A stretch of DNA of 64,000 nt, taken from assembly GCF_018143015.1 (NCBI RefSeq), contig NC_054755.1, positions 13,402,624-13,466,623 of the forward strand, in the 5' to 3' direction. Origin of the DNA: Lytechinus variegatus (Eukaryota; Echinodermata; Echinoidea; Temnopleuroida; Toxopneustidae). Both the position numbers and the translations under genes were made by a program. The notes beneath the pieces are model-generated. The model ran no database searches. It saw nothing but the letters and a program-made list of their open reading frames with translations, and had not been told where the DNA came from. This document shows, in pieces, positions 47,577 to 59,351 of the stretch; the stretch's first letter is position 1, and each line of letters starts with the position of its first letter.

Positions 47577-48268
47577 AGGCCAAGTCCATCTTAGAAGAAG
47601 GTTGATTTGAATCAATAAAAAAAAAGTTATGACATTAAACAACTTTGCTTATCAAAAAAATTAAAAACAAGAGTTATATGCACAACTCAGTGATAGATGT
47701 TATGTAAATGAGCGAGTCAATGATGTCACTCACTCACCATTTTTTTTATTGATTGAATCGTACAATATTTCAATTTACAGAATTGACATCAAGGACCCTC
47801 TTGACTGAACCACAAAATATTTCACATGTTAAGGGAGGAATACAATTTTGTTTAACATGACCATAGGGAGAAATTTGATTCATTTCATTGTCCATCTAGT
47901 AAAATACAGATAGAAATAGCAAGTGGGCGCTATCATCGGTCCCCTTACTCGCATACTGACCCGGATGACATTGAGCGAAACTTTAAAATCCCGTAAATTT
48001 CGTATTTAACGTCCAATTTCTATGAAATTTTCAGTTTTATGATTGCTTGATTTTTCCCCTTTTACACTGTAAAACATGAAGTGTTCAATTAGCACTTACA
48101 GTGCTTGTATAGTGACTGCACTGCGAGTGCTGATTTTCTAGTTTAAATTCAAACACAAAAATCAACACTCGTAGTGCCGTCACTATACAAGCACTGTAAG
48201 TGCTGAATTAGCACTTCATTTTTACAGTGTATTCAAATCAACTTTAGTTAGTGGTGTTCGTGTCCTTT
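47577..48268. mobile_element. TTAA MITE, AT-rich family, copy 2, with nested insertion
   Basis: TTAA at 47573-47576, then AGGCCAAGTCCATC and GGTTGATTTGAATCAA as in the 10165 element. The right arm (AATTTCGTATTTAACGTCCA, GAAATTTTCAGTTTTATG) is inverted. It is interrupted by the 48065-48229 MITE and ends near 48268, where the right TTAA has decayed. Confidence 0.8.
48065..48229. mobile_element. Palindromic MITE, AGTGC family, copy 2 (nested)
   Basis: Ends CACTGTAAAA and TTTTTACAGTG, flanked by TA (48063-48064 and 48230-48231). The sequence is closely similar to 39692-39862. It sits in the right arm of the TTAA element, so it is the younger insertion. Confidence 0.92.
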
Positions 48269-48269
48269 T

Positions 48270-48936
48270 ATTCTCGAAGTGTTCGATTTATTCTCTCATA
48301 TTATTTTTTGCATGGGGAAATAGGAGCGGTATGGTAAAAATCTCAACACCCCTAAAGAAAATAAATGAAGAATATAAATAAAATGAAATAAGTAATGGTA
48401 ATTGTGATAAACGAGAGTTGAAAGCGACGGAATAATAACAAGCTCCTGTAACTTCTACGCAATTCTTCAGCTCCGAAAATAAATGAAAGATCCCTTCTAA
48501 AATACAGTGTTCTCTATACCATAAGTCATTATTTTCTCTCATTTGGGGGTCTGTTTGAAGCTCCTATTCTTTCGTTTTGCGTCAATTTTACTGCATAACT
48601 TTTGCACTTTTTCGACGTTGTTGATGAGAAGTTCACGTCCGCTATTTGGGACATTCTGCAGCGGACCATCAGATTATATTTATAAGAATATTGAAATCAT
48701 AAAATTGGTAATCATTGCTGGACCTACAGTGTTGCCTAAGCATACCTTAATTAATTAAAGATTTACAGACATTATTTGGTGAAACGATATCATGCAGCGA
48801 TTTTTCTCAACACTCAAAACTAAGATGTTCGTGGTGTTTCAAATACTTAAAGACTGTTCGCTCCCAATCATGTAAGAATCTGCTGACAAATCTTTATTTG
48901 ATAAAGATTGTTAAGGACAAAATATTGCTTTGTATT
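48270..48936. other. Intergenic, nothing recognised
   Basis: Short unsupported ORFs only. Confidence 0.5.
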
Positions 48937-49497
48937 TTATACCCCCATCTCACTAGATGGCGATTCCGCTGCGATCGTCAAAAATCGACAAAGCGTGGTA
49001 TATCGTAGCTTGAACGTGGCTTGATCTTTTCAATCTTCTCCGTCGTACCTTGATCTTTTCTGAAGCGGCAAGGATCGCCACCATCTTCCTGGTCGCCACA
49101 AAATTTTGAACATGTTCAAAACTTACGTAGCGAGATCGCGGAGGTGCTAAAGCGCATCACAATCGAGTCAAGAGCGTATTACAAACGACATATTCGTAGC
49201 TGTAACGGAGCTCCAACGCATAAAGCGTAGTAGAAGCGCATTAAAAACGGCACCGATCGCCCGTGTTTTCAGGCCCGTTCCCAATGACAATTCTGCTACG
49301 CTGCTTCCGTTTACAAGGCGACTGCCTTGCGCTCGACACGCTTCACACCGTTTCCACCGCGACGCTTTCCCTTTGGGTGGCATGTGGCACACGTTCTCAG
49401 CCCGCTGCAGGCATTCGCGTTGCGCTTTTGCTGCGCCGCTGATGACTGAGCAGCGATTGAGCAGCGACCGTCCGCGCTGCTATAAAACACCGTGCCG

Positions 49498-49668
49498 ATG
49501 GTGGCGGATTATCATATTTTCAACAGATTACGAGGCGACACCACGACGTTTTCAAATATACCTCCCAGAAAAAGGACCAAAAAGGGGAAGCTGCCCAAGC
49601 TGTTATGCCGGCGGTCCAAGAGAACAAGAGGTTCTGGTGGTGGTAGAAGAGGAGCAGGAAGAGGATGA
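49498..49668 (+). CDS. Small basic ORF inside the TIR element (hypothetical)
   Basis: A 56-codon ORF begins with ATG at 49498, about 18 bp after a TATA-like CTATAAAAC (49480-49488). The product is strongly basic (PPRKRTKKGKLPKLL, then CRRSKRTRGSGGGRRGAGRG), resembling a nuclear-localisation or nucleic-acid-binding stretch. A longer overlapping frame at 49373-49714 ends acidic (EEEQEEDEEGLQEEDE). I cannot tell which frame is translated, or whether this is a first exon. Unknown function. Confidence 0.35.
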   Translation: MVADYHIFNRLRGDTTTFSNIPPRKRTKKGKLPKLLCRRSKRTRGSGGGRRGAGRG

Positions 49669-50080
49669 AGAGGGGTTACAGGAGGAGGATGAAAATCTTA
49701 CTGCTGAGCCTTGATGACGAAATAGGTTACCTCCGCAAAAATATATGAATTGACTATGTTTTAAAAATAGAATGAATTCTAACTACAGTGACAGACAATA
49801 TTAAAATTTTGTTAATGATTCGATCACTGATGTATTGATTAGGAAAGCACACTTTATGGGGATTCTTGCATTGTGCCCCTTCCTTTATGAGTGCTCTCAC
49901 ATCAGTGGACTACTTCTTGTAAGAACATTTGAAAGGATTTTACCTCACAATTTTGAGTAACAAACTTTTGTGGAAAAAAATAAACAGAATATCAAAGAAT
50001 TTTATGAACCCTCATATTAGCTATAATTAGGCTCATCGACATCCTTTCGGAATGAAATTTAATAGATTGTATATTATGAC

Positions 50081-50350
50081 TTAAGTGAGAGCCAGGATCG
50101 GACCCAGTATCTTTTTGGCCTCCTCCTTCTCCTGTCCTCGTATCAGGTCCTTGTATTCCACTTCTAACTGATGTTGTTGTATAATGCTAAGATGTATAAG
50201 TCCAACCAAATTCTGGACATCCATATCTTGGTCGGAGGTTGGCAATCGACTGAAAAATGTCTCATGTGCCGCGATTAATATGCCGATTGCTCGAAATCGT
50301 TTCAAGAGCCCATCATGAACGTAACACAATCGCTCCATTCGTAGCACCAC
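50081..50350 (-). CDS. Helical 89-codon ORF inside the TIR element (hypothetical)
   Basis: A minus-strand ORF lying opposite the 49498 ORF. The product is leucine-rich and probably alpha-helical (LVGLIHLSIIQQHQLEVEYK, GQEKEEAKKILGPIL). I do not recognise a family. It could be the terminal exon of a transposon accessory protein or of a captured host gene. Confidence 0.35.
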   Translation of the reverse strand: MVLRMERLCYVHDGLLKRFRAIGILIAAHETFFSRLPTSDQDMDVQNLVGLIHLSIIQQHQLEVEYKDLIRGQEKEEAKKILGPILALT

Positions 50351-50639
50351 CGTACCGAGGTCCTAATTAGCGTATGAGCCTCGTTGTAAGGTCGCTTTGA
50401 TCGCAGTAGCAGCGCATCATATCTGCCTCAAATCGTAGCAAGAGAGTGGCAGCGTCGTACTATCAGCGTATTACCATCGCCTTCAGCGCAGGTCCGTCGC
50501 AGTGAAGTTGCAGTGCAATCGCCTCGCGGGCTAAAAATAGAATTCGAGGACGATTCTGCTACGCTTTGCGGGATTTAGACAGATCGCCATGGTCGCCATG
50601 ATCGCCATCCTAGTGAGATGGGGGCCTTATGTCAATAAA

Positions 50640-52915
50640 TGATAATAATGATAGTGATAATACGAATAATAATGATAATAAGATCAATAAAGATGAGTAT
50701 GATAATAATAATAATGACAATTAATTATGATAATTACTTGTAAAGCGTATATGACATGATATTTAATTTCTCTATGCTCTTTTAAAGGGAGTTGAATATT
50801 GTTAGCCCTATACACTGACGGTCCGGGAACAAAACATTATATTTGAAGGAGGGAATGTCAAGAAATAAATAGAAATCTTACGTTTAAATGAGGTTTCAAA
50901 TGTCCATCTTTGAATAGTTGAATTTGAGATAATTTGACGAATTTCATGCCATCGGACACTCAAGTTTATCGGGTTTTTTCTGCCTAGAATGTGCATATGA
51001 TAAATATTCACTATCTGTGAAATGTGAGTGTAATACAACATTAGGATTTAAATACCCAACGAACAACATATTTACGCCTTTAATTCGAAACTTAATTATC
51101 GGGGGTACAAAAATGGATATAATGATCAGATAATATATAGGCCTACTTACAACTTGTTTATGAAGTAAACAGCTAGTTGTGAAAAGACATTTGGAATCTC
51201 AGTATATCCGCAGGAAAATTCGTTCGATCTTAATGACGTTCCTGGATTGAAATTCTCCATTTTTATACTCTGTTTAATTTCTAGGAGTGGTAATGCATTA
51301 CGATTTTTAAGATATATTTCTCATACTTTTGAAAGGCTAATGTGTATTCGCCCATCCAAATGTTTTTTTTTTCTTTGACAACATATTGAGAAAATTTAAG
51401 AACCGTTTACCATGCACTCAGGCTATTCCTTGACTATGAAAAGTAAATTTTGAAAGGGCAACGACTGTCATTGATATGAACACAAAGTTTTTTTTATTAT
51501 TCCAATCAAGTAACCCACAATGGGGGAATTTCCTGTTCTTAGAAATCTTCCAAATTATTTCTGGATGGTTGACTACTTGAAAAAATAATTTTCTTTTGGA
51601 TTTCTTTGATTTAGTTCCATATCATATTGAAAATCTTACCTGAAACATTCAGAAAGGCATTCCAAAGCGATTTTACGGAAAATTAACAAAAAAAATAAAA
51701 AGTGTTTTTATTACTTTCTCGAGGTAGAGCCTAACGGCATGACTGACGTCTAGACGTCTAGTTTGATAGCACAAATAAAAAGCCTATTGTAGTTCAATGA
51801 CCGATAAGTAATGCACTGCTGTTTCTGTTCCTTCGACTCTGTGGGGGTTGTTCTTTTATACAGAGCAACAGATCTCGCATTTGTCGCCAAATCTTCATTT
51901 CCTATCTTTTACGATTCATTCTTTCTCCCAGTGTGTGCCGATTAAAAAAAAAACAATCATATTTCTAGTGATGGATGACCTTGCATGAGTCTGCTCTTCA
52001 ACCACGTTGATAGCAAGGAGATAATTTTTATTACTTCCCCGATCCTCGATCTCCATCAATATCATTTCATATCAAGATAATTTCTTGTTTGCCTTTTTCA
52101 AAATGTTTAGCAGGCGTAAGCTTCATCCGCCGGAATTATTCCTTTCATCGAATATTTGCTCACTTACAATGAATTGCTTTTTCAGTTTTGTTTTATGTAT
52201 TGAATACTTTTTTTTTATTGATAAGCAATATTGATCCTTCAAATAGATGTCCCATTTTATCCGACAGTTGCCATAGTAACAATGCTTCTAAGCCAATCAA
52301 CATCAAGGAAAGTTGTCAGGTCTTACAACTTGTCGGACAAAAATGTTGATGAAACGCTCCCCCGATTGCGAAAACTTGCTAATAAATCTGCAGACAGAGC
52401 AAAATAGGGAAATAAGATAAAGATATATAAAAAAAAACACGTGTACGGTCTCAGTGTTGATGTCGGATGAAGGAAATGGCTGCTGAACTGAGCTCAGCCA
52501 TCAAGTTATTTTTTTTTTTCAATTTTCATGTTAAAATGAAATTATATTTTCCATTCAAATAACAAATTTAAATATATGGATAATGATATGACATGATATT
52601 AAACATAATTATATCAATTTTGGTCTTATTTTCAACGTGACCGCGTATTATTACATCGCTATAATACGAGTTACAATTTACACATCATATTACCTGTAGG
52701 GATCCTAATAATTAAGTAAATTGAAAGAAAACCAAATTATGTATCAATTGAAATGAAAATATATTCAAACAAAAGAAAAAAAGGATAAGAAGGACGATAT
52801 CAAGCAAGTTATGGATTGTTCAACACATGGCAATGTCACCACGTTATTTGCTCGATAGTCTTCCCTTCATGAGAGAGCTATGGACAATAACAGTGAGATT
52901 GGCGATAAACGCATG
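50640..52915. other. Intergenic, nothing recognised
   Basis: AT-rich. It begins with (ATAAT)-type microsatellite (50640-50730) and holds only short ORFs. Confidence 0.5.
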
Positions 52916-52919
52916 TGGA

Positions 52920-53257
52920 GGTGCCGTGGCCGAGTGGTCTAAGGCGCTTGACTGTACATGGAAAGTCGGGGTTCGATCCCTGGTGGGTGTTTCATAAAGC
53001 TGTTCATAAGATACGAATGACTTTACGCACAACTGGTGATCCTTTGTTGTGCTATGTGATATCCCTGTGTAATTGAGTTATGACCTAAGAACATGTTCCA
53101 GTCGTGCGTAAAGTTGTGCGTAACTTTACGAACAGCTTTATGAAACACCCACCTGGCCGCGGCACCTACGCCCGTGAGCAAGGCATTTAATCAACAATGC
53201 TCTTTTATCCAGCATTCAAATAAATGATGAAAATGATTGGTAATTATTGGTAACTAT
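52920..53257 (+). mobile_element. tRNA-derived SINE, family B, copy 2 (interrupted)
   Basis: The same head GGTGCCGTGGCCGAGTGGTC and body GCCCGTGAGCAAGGCATTTA as at 33614, but split inside the T-arm by a 168-bp MITE. Without the MITE and one CCTGG the SINE reads continuously. Confidence 0.92.
52984..53151. mobile_element. MITE nested in a SINE, perfect 22-bp inverted repeats
   Basis: Left TGGGTGTTTCATAAAGCTG plus TTC is exactly inverted at the right end. CCTGG lies on both sides (52979-52983 and 53152-53156). Comparison with the intact SINE at 33614 gives the empty site, so a 5-bp target duplication fits. No ORF. Confidence 0.93.
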
Positions 53258-53511
53258 AACGACTTGCACTTTGTGAAAAAAATATGTGTATATAATATAT
53301 ATATCATCCTACAAACAAAACTAGCATCACTACCCGACCGAAAAGGGTCAAAATTAAAAAAATATGACTCTTCCATGAATCTCTGTCTTTTTTCTTCGTT
53401 GTGTTCGGATTATATATGTTACCTCACACCAACGAAACTGACTTGAAACCGACCGATATTTTATCATTGGTAATACAGTAATATAAAACATTTGGTTGGA
53501 TAGGGTCCAGT

Positions 53512-53653
53512 ATCATAAAACTCGTTATAACAACGAATTTGCTATAACAGTTTAAAGCTACTGAAAACATTCAATTTGATTTGCTAATAGTGAACTTGCT
53601 ATTGAGACCGCGGGCATGTCTCTTCAAAACAAGTCTTTGTGAAACGGGCCCCT
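53512..53653. mobile_element. Degenerate MITE
   Basis: Left GGGTCCAGTATCATAAAACT and the reverse complement of the right end, GGGGCCCGTTTCACAAAGACT, are imperfect inverted repeats. Confidence 0.6.
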
Positions 53654-53680
53654 GCCATTGTGTGGTTAGACTGAGCAAAA

Positions 53681-53917
53681 CACTGTAAAAACTGTGGTGT
53701 TAAAACTGACACCAATTGGTGTTAATAGAGGACCACACCCTGAGGTGTTAAAATTACACCCTAGAGATTGAACATAACACCAAAGAGTGTAAATGTAACA
53801 ACCAAAGGTGTTGTAATAACACCTATAGGTGTAAAACTAACATCACCAATTTAACACCGGTGTAAAATAACTGGTGTGGTCCTCTATGTACACCGGTTAA
53901 CACCACAGTTTTGCTGT
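53681..53917. mobile_element. MITE, GGTGTTA family, copy 2
   Basis: CACTGTAAAAACTGTGGTG at the left and CACCACAGTTTTGCTGT at the right. The interior matches 40202-40395 in reverse orientation (CACCAATTGGTGTTAATAG, GGTGTGGTCCTCTATGTACA). Confidence 0.88.
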
Positions 53918-53919
53918 TT

Positions 53920-55055
53920 ATGATTAACAGTTTCATTTATTATCCCTTCTTTAAATCATGTTTTCTCACCGTACCATCTGGTGTGTGGTAATCAAAGTGA
54001 AGCTGTACTATTTCTGTAAATGCTGAATTATAAATCATTTTCGATTTTGAATTCGTTTATTTCACTGACCTAGATCGTGTAAATTTAGCTTATATGCACA
54101 TAAAATTCACACAATGAACATTAAACGTAATAATATATTGGACAAATAAACAAACTAAAATGATTAAAAAATTGTTTGAACAAAGTACTTTTTCGTATTA
54201 TTTTTCGAAGAGGTTTGTTCAGAAACACAGTTTGCAATTCAGGATACATGTCCAGAAGAGAGCTAGGAACGAAAATTTGAATCTTTCTATGGACTTCTCT
54301 TTCAACGTATTTGCATACTAATAATTATTACCTAAAGATATTAACATGTGTGTCCTATATAGTTTTCTTGCAGCTATACAACAAAAAGATGTTGTCTGAA
54401 TGGGCGATTTAAAGTAATGCCTCTATAAAGATAATGTAAATCTAAATCTCTCTTTCAGCTCAGCTTCAATACGAGTTTTATCGAGCGGGGAGCTGCGAAA
54501 TTTCACGCCCCGGGGAAATCCGAAACCAGTTCAGTCTAAAATAAACGGACTGGAAATTAATACAGAAAATGACATTTGAAAGAGATGGCAGAGATGAGCT
54601 GGAAATATAAACAAGTGATCGAGTTTTCATCAAAGCCTTGCAGAATGATGATGGGGGGGGGGGGGTACAGAATGCCACCATTTGACACTTTTGTAGTGAT
54701 GAGATTCGGAGGTTTTTAAATCCGCGCGACCTTTTCCGTATCCCATTATCGATAGCACCATTGACATTATATCACTGATGATATTCAGTTTCATGATATG
54801 AAACATTCATTTTTTTTTTCGTTTTCAAGTCTAGTGATTGATTTTCCATCGTGCATTTGGTAATCTGGTTCATGATCTTTAGAGGGGTCCTTGAAGTGAT
54901 AGCATTCATCTTCTCTTTTTTTCAACCACGCCGGCCTTACAAGTAAGCACCATCTTTTTCCATCTTCGAAATCAAACAGTGTTATTAATATCATAGCCAT
55001 ACCATCCAAAAAAAAAATCGTCATCTAGTGCCGTTAAGGACTTTTTCGCTCTATT
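53920..55055. other. Intergenic, nothing recognised
   Basis: A G homopolymer lies near 54653-54665. No supported gene. Confidence 0.5.
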
Positions 55056-55059
55056 GTGG

Positions 55060-55347
55060 GGCGTTGTGGACCAGTGGATTAGCCTTCTGACTTTGAAACA
55101 GAGGGTCGAGGGTTCGAATTCCAGCCATGGCGCAATTTCCTTCAGCAAGAAATTTATCCATATCGTGCTGCACTCAACCCAGGTGAGGTGAATGGGTACC
55201 CGGCAGGATTAATTCCTTGAATGCATGCGCGCTGAAAGGCAGCTCGAGCTAAGCCGGGGTAATAATAATAATAACATGGCGCATCGGAATAGAATATTTC
55301 TAGATAGATGGCGCTATATACATGCCTATTATTTTTTTATTATTATT
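55060..55347 (+). mobile_element. tRNA-derived SINE, family A, copy 2
   Basis: GCGTTGTGGACCAGTGGATT, box B GGTTCGAATTCC, the body CTTCAGCAAGAAATTTATCC, then GGCGCTATATACATG and a (TTA)n tail, as in the 8287 copy. Confidence 0.9.
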
Positions 55348-55404
55348 CGCACCACACGACGGATCTAAGGACATATAAAATTAATTTAAAAACGCCCGTC
55401 ATAA

Positions 55405-55600
55405 TGACAGTTGAAAGCTGGGAGGTCTTTGTCGCAACAGGTGGACCAGACAACAGTTTCGTCCAAAGTTTCTGAACTGACGAAGAATTGCAAAAACGGT
55501 TTGTCCACAGTCCAGGGTGAAACTGATGTTTGATCCACCAATTTTCGACAAAGACCTCTTGGTTGTGCTTTGTCATGACGGACATTCGACACTGCATTTT
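55405..55600 (-). repeat. MITE fragment related to the intron 8 and intron 12 elements
   Basis: GGAGGTCTTTGTCGCAAC is paired inverted with TTCGACAAAGACCTC. It shares ACGACGGATC with the 32300 fragment and GTTTCGTCC with the 25577 element. Confidence 0.6.
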
Positions 55601-55970
55601 CTGTGTTCTTGGATCCGTCTTGATGGTGAGGTGATCATTGTCACCATCGTTATCGTCGTCATGGTCATCGTTGTCATCATCAGAGGGCATACTTTGTATG
55701 GCCGACGCCTCTTGATCACTACCGTGTCAATATCCATGATATACAAATATTTTTAAGCATTTCTAGATTTAAGCAGTTAGCTCCACTTTTATCAGCAAAA
55801 TAAGCGAGAGCAAATCAAAGCCAATCCAGATAACACAATGACAAAATTTATAGAATCGTGCAAAATAAATCATAATTATATATTTGAACAAGAAAAAAGA
55901 ATGTTTGTGTTACCCTTCTCCAATCTTTCCTGTATAGCAAGAGAGTAGATGGTCGTGTTTTTATAAGCCT

Positions 55971-56050
55971 TGGTATGACTCGGCCATGGATTGAACCCAA
56001 GACCTTCCGTACATGAGACGGGCGCTCTACCACTTAGCCATGATTGCCTC
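55971..56050 (-). repeat. tRNA-derived SINE head
   Basis: Minus strand: ATGGCTAAGTGGTAGAGC (box A) and TGGGTTCAATCCATGG (box B). Confidence 0.6.
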
Positions 56051-57000
56051 ATGGCTGTAGTGTCTAAATTGAGGGCATTTCATACATGTTTAGATTTCAC
56101 AATGTACAGATTCAATTTTTTTTTTAATTCAAATTCAATTCGGTTTTATTAAAAAATACTCATCAAAAAGTCCGAGGACTAACAATGTGAGTTTACATTT
56201 TTAAAAATACATAACAAAGAAATAAATAAATACATAACATGCAGTGACCATTAAAGAAGAAAAAACATTATGTTTAAAATGCAATAATAGTATAAAAAGA
56301 AATAGAATGAGGAGTAATAAGACAGATTTAATATGTGTATATATATATATATATATATAAAAAGCGTAACGTATTACAAAGTTCCCTTTATCACATTAAC
56401 AACACTGTAGGTTAAACATGTTTAAATTCACAAATACACACACACACATAATGAAATAATGTACCAACCAAATATCTGAAATAAAAATGATCATTCTTTA
56501 AAGTACTTGTAGGTAACATTTTTGTTCAATTAAGAATAAGCGATATTGTTCACTAGTTTTACAAAGACATTTATTAAATATCTTTATCGGATTTTCTTTA
56601 AAAATCGTTATTTTCTTGGCAGAAAATCAGCCTTGTATGATGGAAAAGGGTCAACCAAGCCAATGAAAGGACGTCTACCTTTATATCCAAGTCGAGATGG
56701 CATCCTAAATTTTCATTTATTCCATGCATTTTTAACTTTATCAATTTTCTTTCTTAGTTTTCGTGTTTTTATGAATTTCGATAGGTTTGCAGGCGTCAGA
56801 TGTGAAACGCGAAAGGAATCGTAGTGAAATACATTTTCGGTGTCTGCTGAAAAAATATGTGTTTGAAATACATGTATCTAGAAAGATTTCACCTTGTTTC
56901 AACGGTTACCAGTTTTCTTATGCTAATGAATCAGGATCACACATATGTAATATAGATTAAAGTTGATAATAGTAGTATTATGGGCTGGAGCAGGCGCGAA
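56051..57000. other. Intergenic, nothing recognised
   Basis: AT-rich, with an (AT)n run at 56337-56360. No supported gene. Confidence 0.5.
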
Positions 57001-57031
57001 AGGAAGGGAAGGGGGGGGGGGGGGTCGAAGC

Positions 57032-57202
57032 ACCAGCGTACCTAAGGGGCGGGGGCGGGGGCAGGCAAACTGCCCCTTGACGAGTCACAACTGATCATTT
57101 GTAATGGAAAAATGAAATAAAAACAGACATGTGTCCCCTCTCTTGAACATGAAGACCTTTTTTTGCCCCTCCCCCTTTGGAAAATCCTAGGAACACCGCT
57201 GG
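57032..57202. mobile_element. Probable hAT-like MITE beside a G run
   Basis: CCAGCGTACCTAAGGGG and the mirrored CCTAGGAACACCGCTGG form imperfect ends. A clear 8-bp duplication is not visible. Confidence 0.5.
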
Positions 57203-57699
57203 GGTGAAGAGAGGAAAAAAGCAACCAAACACATGTATACTCTTACGATTTTAAATTTCCTCCCCCTTCGATGAAATCCTGGATTCAGCCCCGGGTGTGG
57301 TACCCTTAAAACCCCCTTTGTCTTTGCCATAAACTAGACTATGCCATTACTTGGGACTAAACAGTAATGATTTCGTAATGTAACGTGCATTAAGCATGCA
57401 TTACTGTCTTGGTTGAGAATAGCTTTGTAATGAGATCGGCTTCCCGTGAAGTGCTGTTATTATGTCATGTTTCGTCGGTGAATATTACTAATCGAGCTTT
57501 CTTATTTTGGCTGGTTAATCTTTATTACTTTGGCAGAAATTGACGACGTCATGACAAAGCTTTTATGGGGATATTTGATAAATAAGAGGTGAAATGTTTT
57601 CAGCAGTAGAAAGTGAACAGCACTGATCGGATTAAAGAATAAAAAAGAGGGAGCGAAGAGAGAAAAAAGATGACAGATGGTCTCGGTGATACTCTGATA

Positions 57700-58105
57700 A
57701 TACTAATGATGATGATGATGATGATAATAATAATGATAATAGTAATAGTAATAACGATAATAATAATGATAATAGTAATAGCAATAACGATAATAATAAT
57801 GATAATAATGATGATAATAATAATAATAAAGCAGTTTTTGATAGCGCATATCACATTGTGTCATAACGCCTCTATGCACTTCCAAAGGACTTATTGATAT
57901 TATTACCCTGGCTTTAGCCCGGCAGCCTTTTACAGTGCGATGGCATTCCTGCCAGGTGCCTATTCAACTCACCTGGGTTGAGTGAAGCACAATGTGGAGG
58001 AATTTCTTGCTGAAGGAAATCATTACGCCATGGCTGGGATTCGAACCCACGACCGACCCTCTGTTACAGAGTCAGAAGACTAATCCACTGGGCCAAAACG
58101 CTCCA
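57700..58105 (-). mobile_element. tRNA-derived SINE, family A, copy 3, with expanded tail
   Basis: The head on the minus strand is near 58105 (TTTTGGCCCAGTGGATTAG, box B GGTTCGAATCCC). The tail at 57700-57835 has grown into a (GATAATAAT)n microsatellite. Confidence 0.88.
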
Positions 58106-58106
58106 T

Positions 58107-58350
58107 GATAATAATAATAATAATAATAGCGGTATTTATAAAGCGCCTTTTGCCTGAGGATACAAAGCGCCGCTATTATTACCCCGGCTTTAGCTCGAGC
58201 TGCCATCACCGGCGCTCAGTGCATGCAAGGAATTAATCCTGCCGGGTACCCATTCACCTCACCTGGGTCGAGTGCAGCACATTGCGGATAAATTTCTTGC
58301 TGAAGGAAAACACGCCATGGTTAGGATTCGAACACATGACCCTCTGTTTG
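58107..58350 (-). mobile_element. tRNA-derived SINE, family A, copy 4, head truncated
   Basis: Box B-like TGTTCGAATCC, then the family body, a GGCGCTTTATAAATACCGC tail and (TTA)n. The 5' head is missing. It lies directly next to copy 3 in the same orientation. Confidence 0.85.
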
Positions 58351-59095
58351 ATAGACCTACTTCATGTTAAAAAATTGGGAATTTTTCGCAATAGCAAATG
58401 GGGCGGACTCAGGAACACAGTAAATTCTTTGAACATGCCAGTCAAATGACAAAGATCAGATGGGGGTTCTTTGTAAAATTAAAATAAAAGAAAATTTGGG
58501 AGGGGCAAGGGAAAGGGTGAATATAGAATATCAGGAAAAGACAGAAATGTGTTATCCCCTATTCATAGCTGCAGGTTTAATTTCCAAACGATTCTGAGTC
58601 AACAGCAAGGTTACATTTTAAATGCACATAAACCCGCCATATTCCTCTTGGTGAATGCATAATACACAATTATGGCTATGCTAATGGATGTTAACTTCTT
58701 CTATTTCTCACTCAATAAAGATTACTTGTTTTCGCAATGGACTATAGGGAAAACAAACAAACACACAAACAAAGAAAAACAACTTATCACTTTTCTTCCG
58801 AGCATTGCCCTCCATGATCATTGCTTCTTCCTTTTATTTATTATCCTACTTTTATCCATCCAACTATATGAATGTAGCTAAGGTATTTCCTATCCTAATT
58901 TCCTTCATATTGTTTTCATTTTCTTCTTGTATTGCTATAATCTAGAGGGTATCGCCTCACTCCCAAGCCGTGGAAAATGTTTGTAATAAACGTCACATCA
59001 TATACACATGAGTGCTATATTGGGCAGACTCCCGTCTCCAGCAAACCCTGTTCACACTCAACATTTCGTGCGTTCACACTCCCATTCTTCATCCA
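58351..59095. other. Intergenic, nothing recognised
   Basis: Only short unsupported ORFs. Confidence 0.5.
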
Positions 59096-59101
59096 TTTCT
59101 A

Positions 59102-59349
59102 TACTGCAAAAACTCCGGTGTTGATTTAACACCAGCCCGGAATCTATATTTGTCCACACCAGAGAAGTATTGAAACAACACCAGTTTGGAATCAAACCGA
59201 TGCTGTTTTGATACTAATTAGTGTTGTATAAACACCTACATGTATCTGGTGTTAGACCAAAACGAAACTGGTGTTGTTTATCCCTTCTCTGGTGTGGACA
59301 TATATAGATTCCGGGCTAGTGTTAAATCAACACCAGAGTTTTTGCAGTG
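59102..59349. mobile_element. MITE, GTGTTGATTT family
   Basis: TACTGCAAAAACTCCGGTG and CACCAGAGTTTTTGCAGTG are near-perfect inverted ends, flanked by TA. Subterminal GGTGTTGATTTAACACC and CCGGAATCTATAT are also mirrored. Confidence 0.88.
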
Positions 59350-59351
59350 TA

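Larger units (their letters stand above)
48941..50626. mobile_element. 1.7-kb terminal-inverted-repeat DNA element with small ORFs
   Basis: Left CCCCCATCTCACTAGATGGC and the reverse complement of the right end, CCCCCATCTCACTAGGATGG, are terminal inverted repeats. TTAT at both flanks (48937-48940 and 50627-50630) may be the target duplication. The subterminal regions (about 48960-49360 and 50365-50600) are GC-richer than the surroundings and crowded with AGCGCA and GCGTA words on both strands, like transposase-binding arrays. The middle holds small ORFs on both strands. No DDE transposase was recognised, so the superfamily is open. Confidence 0.85.
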
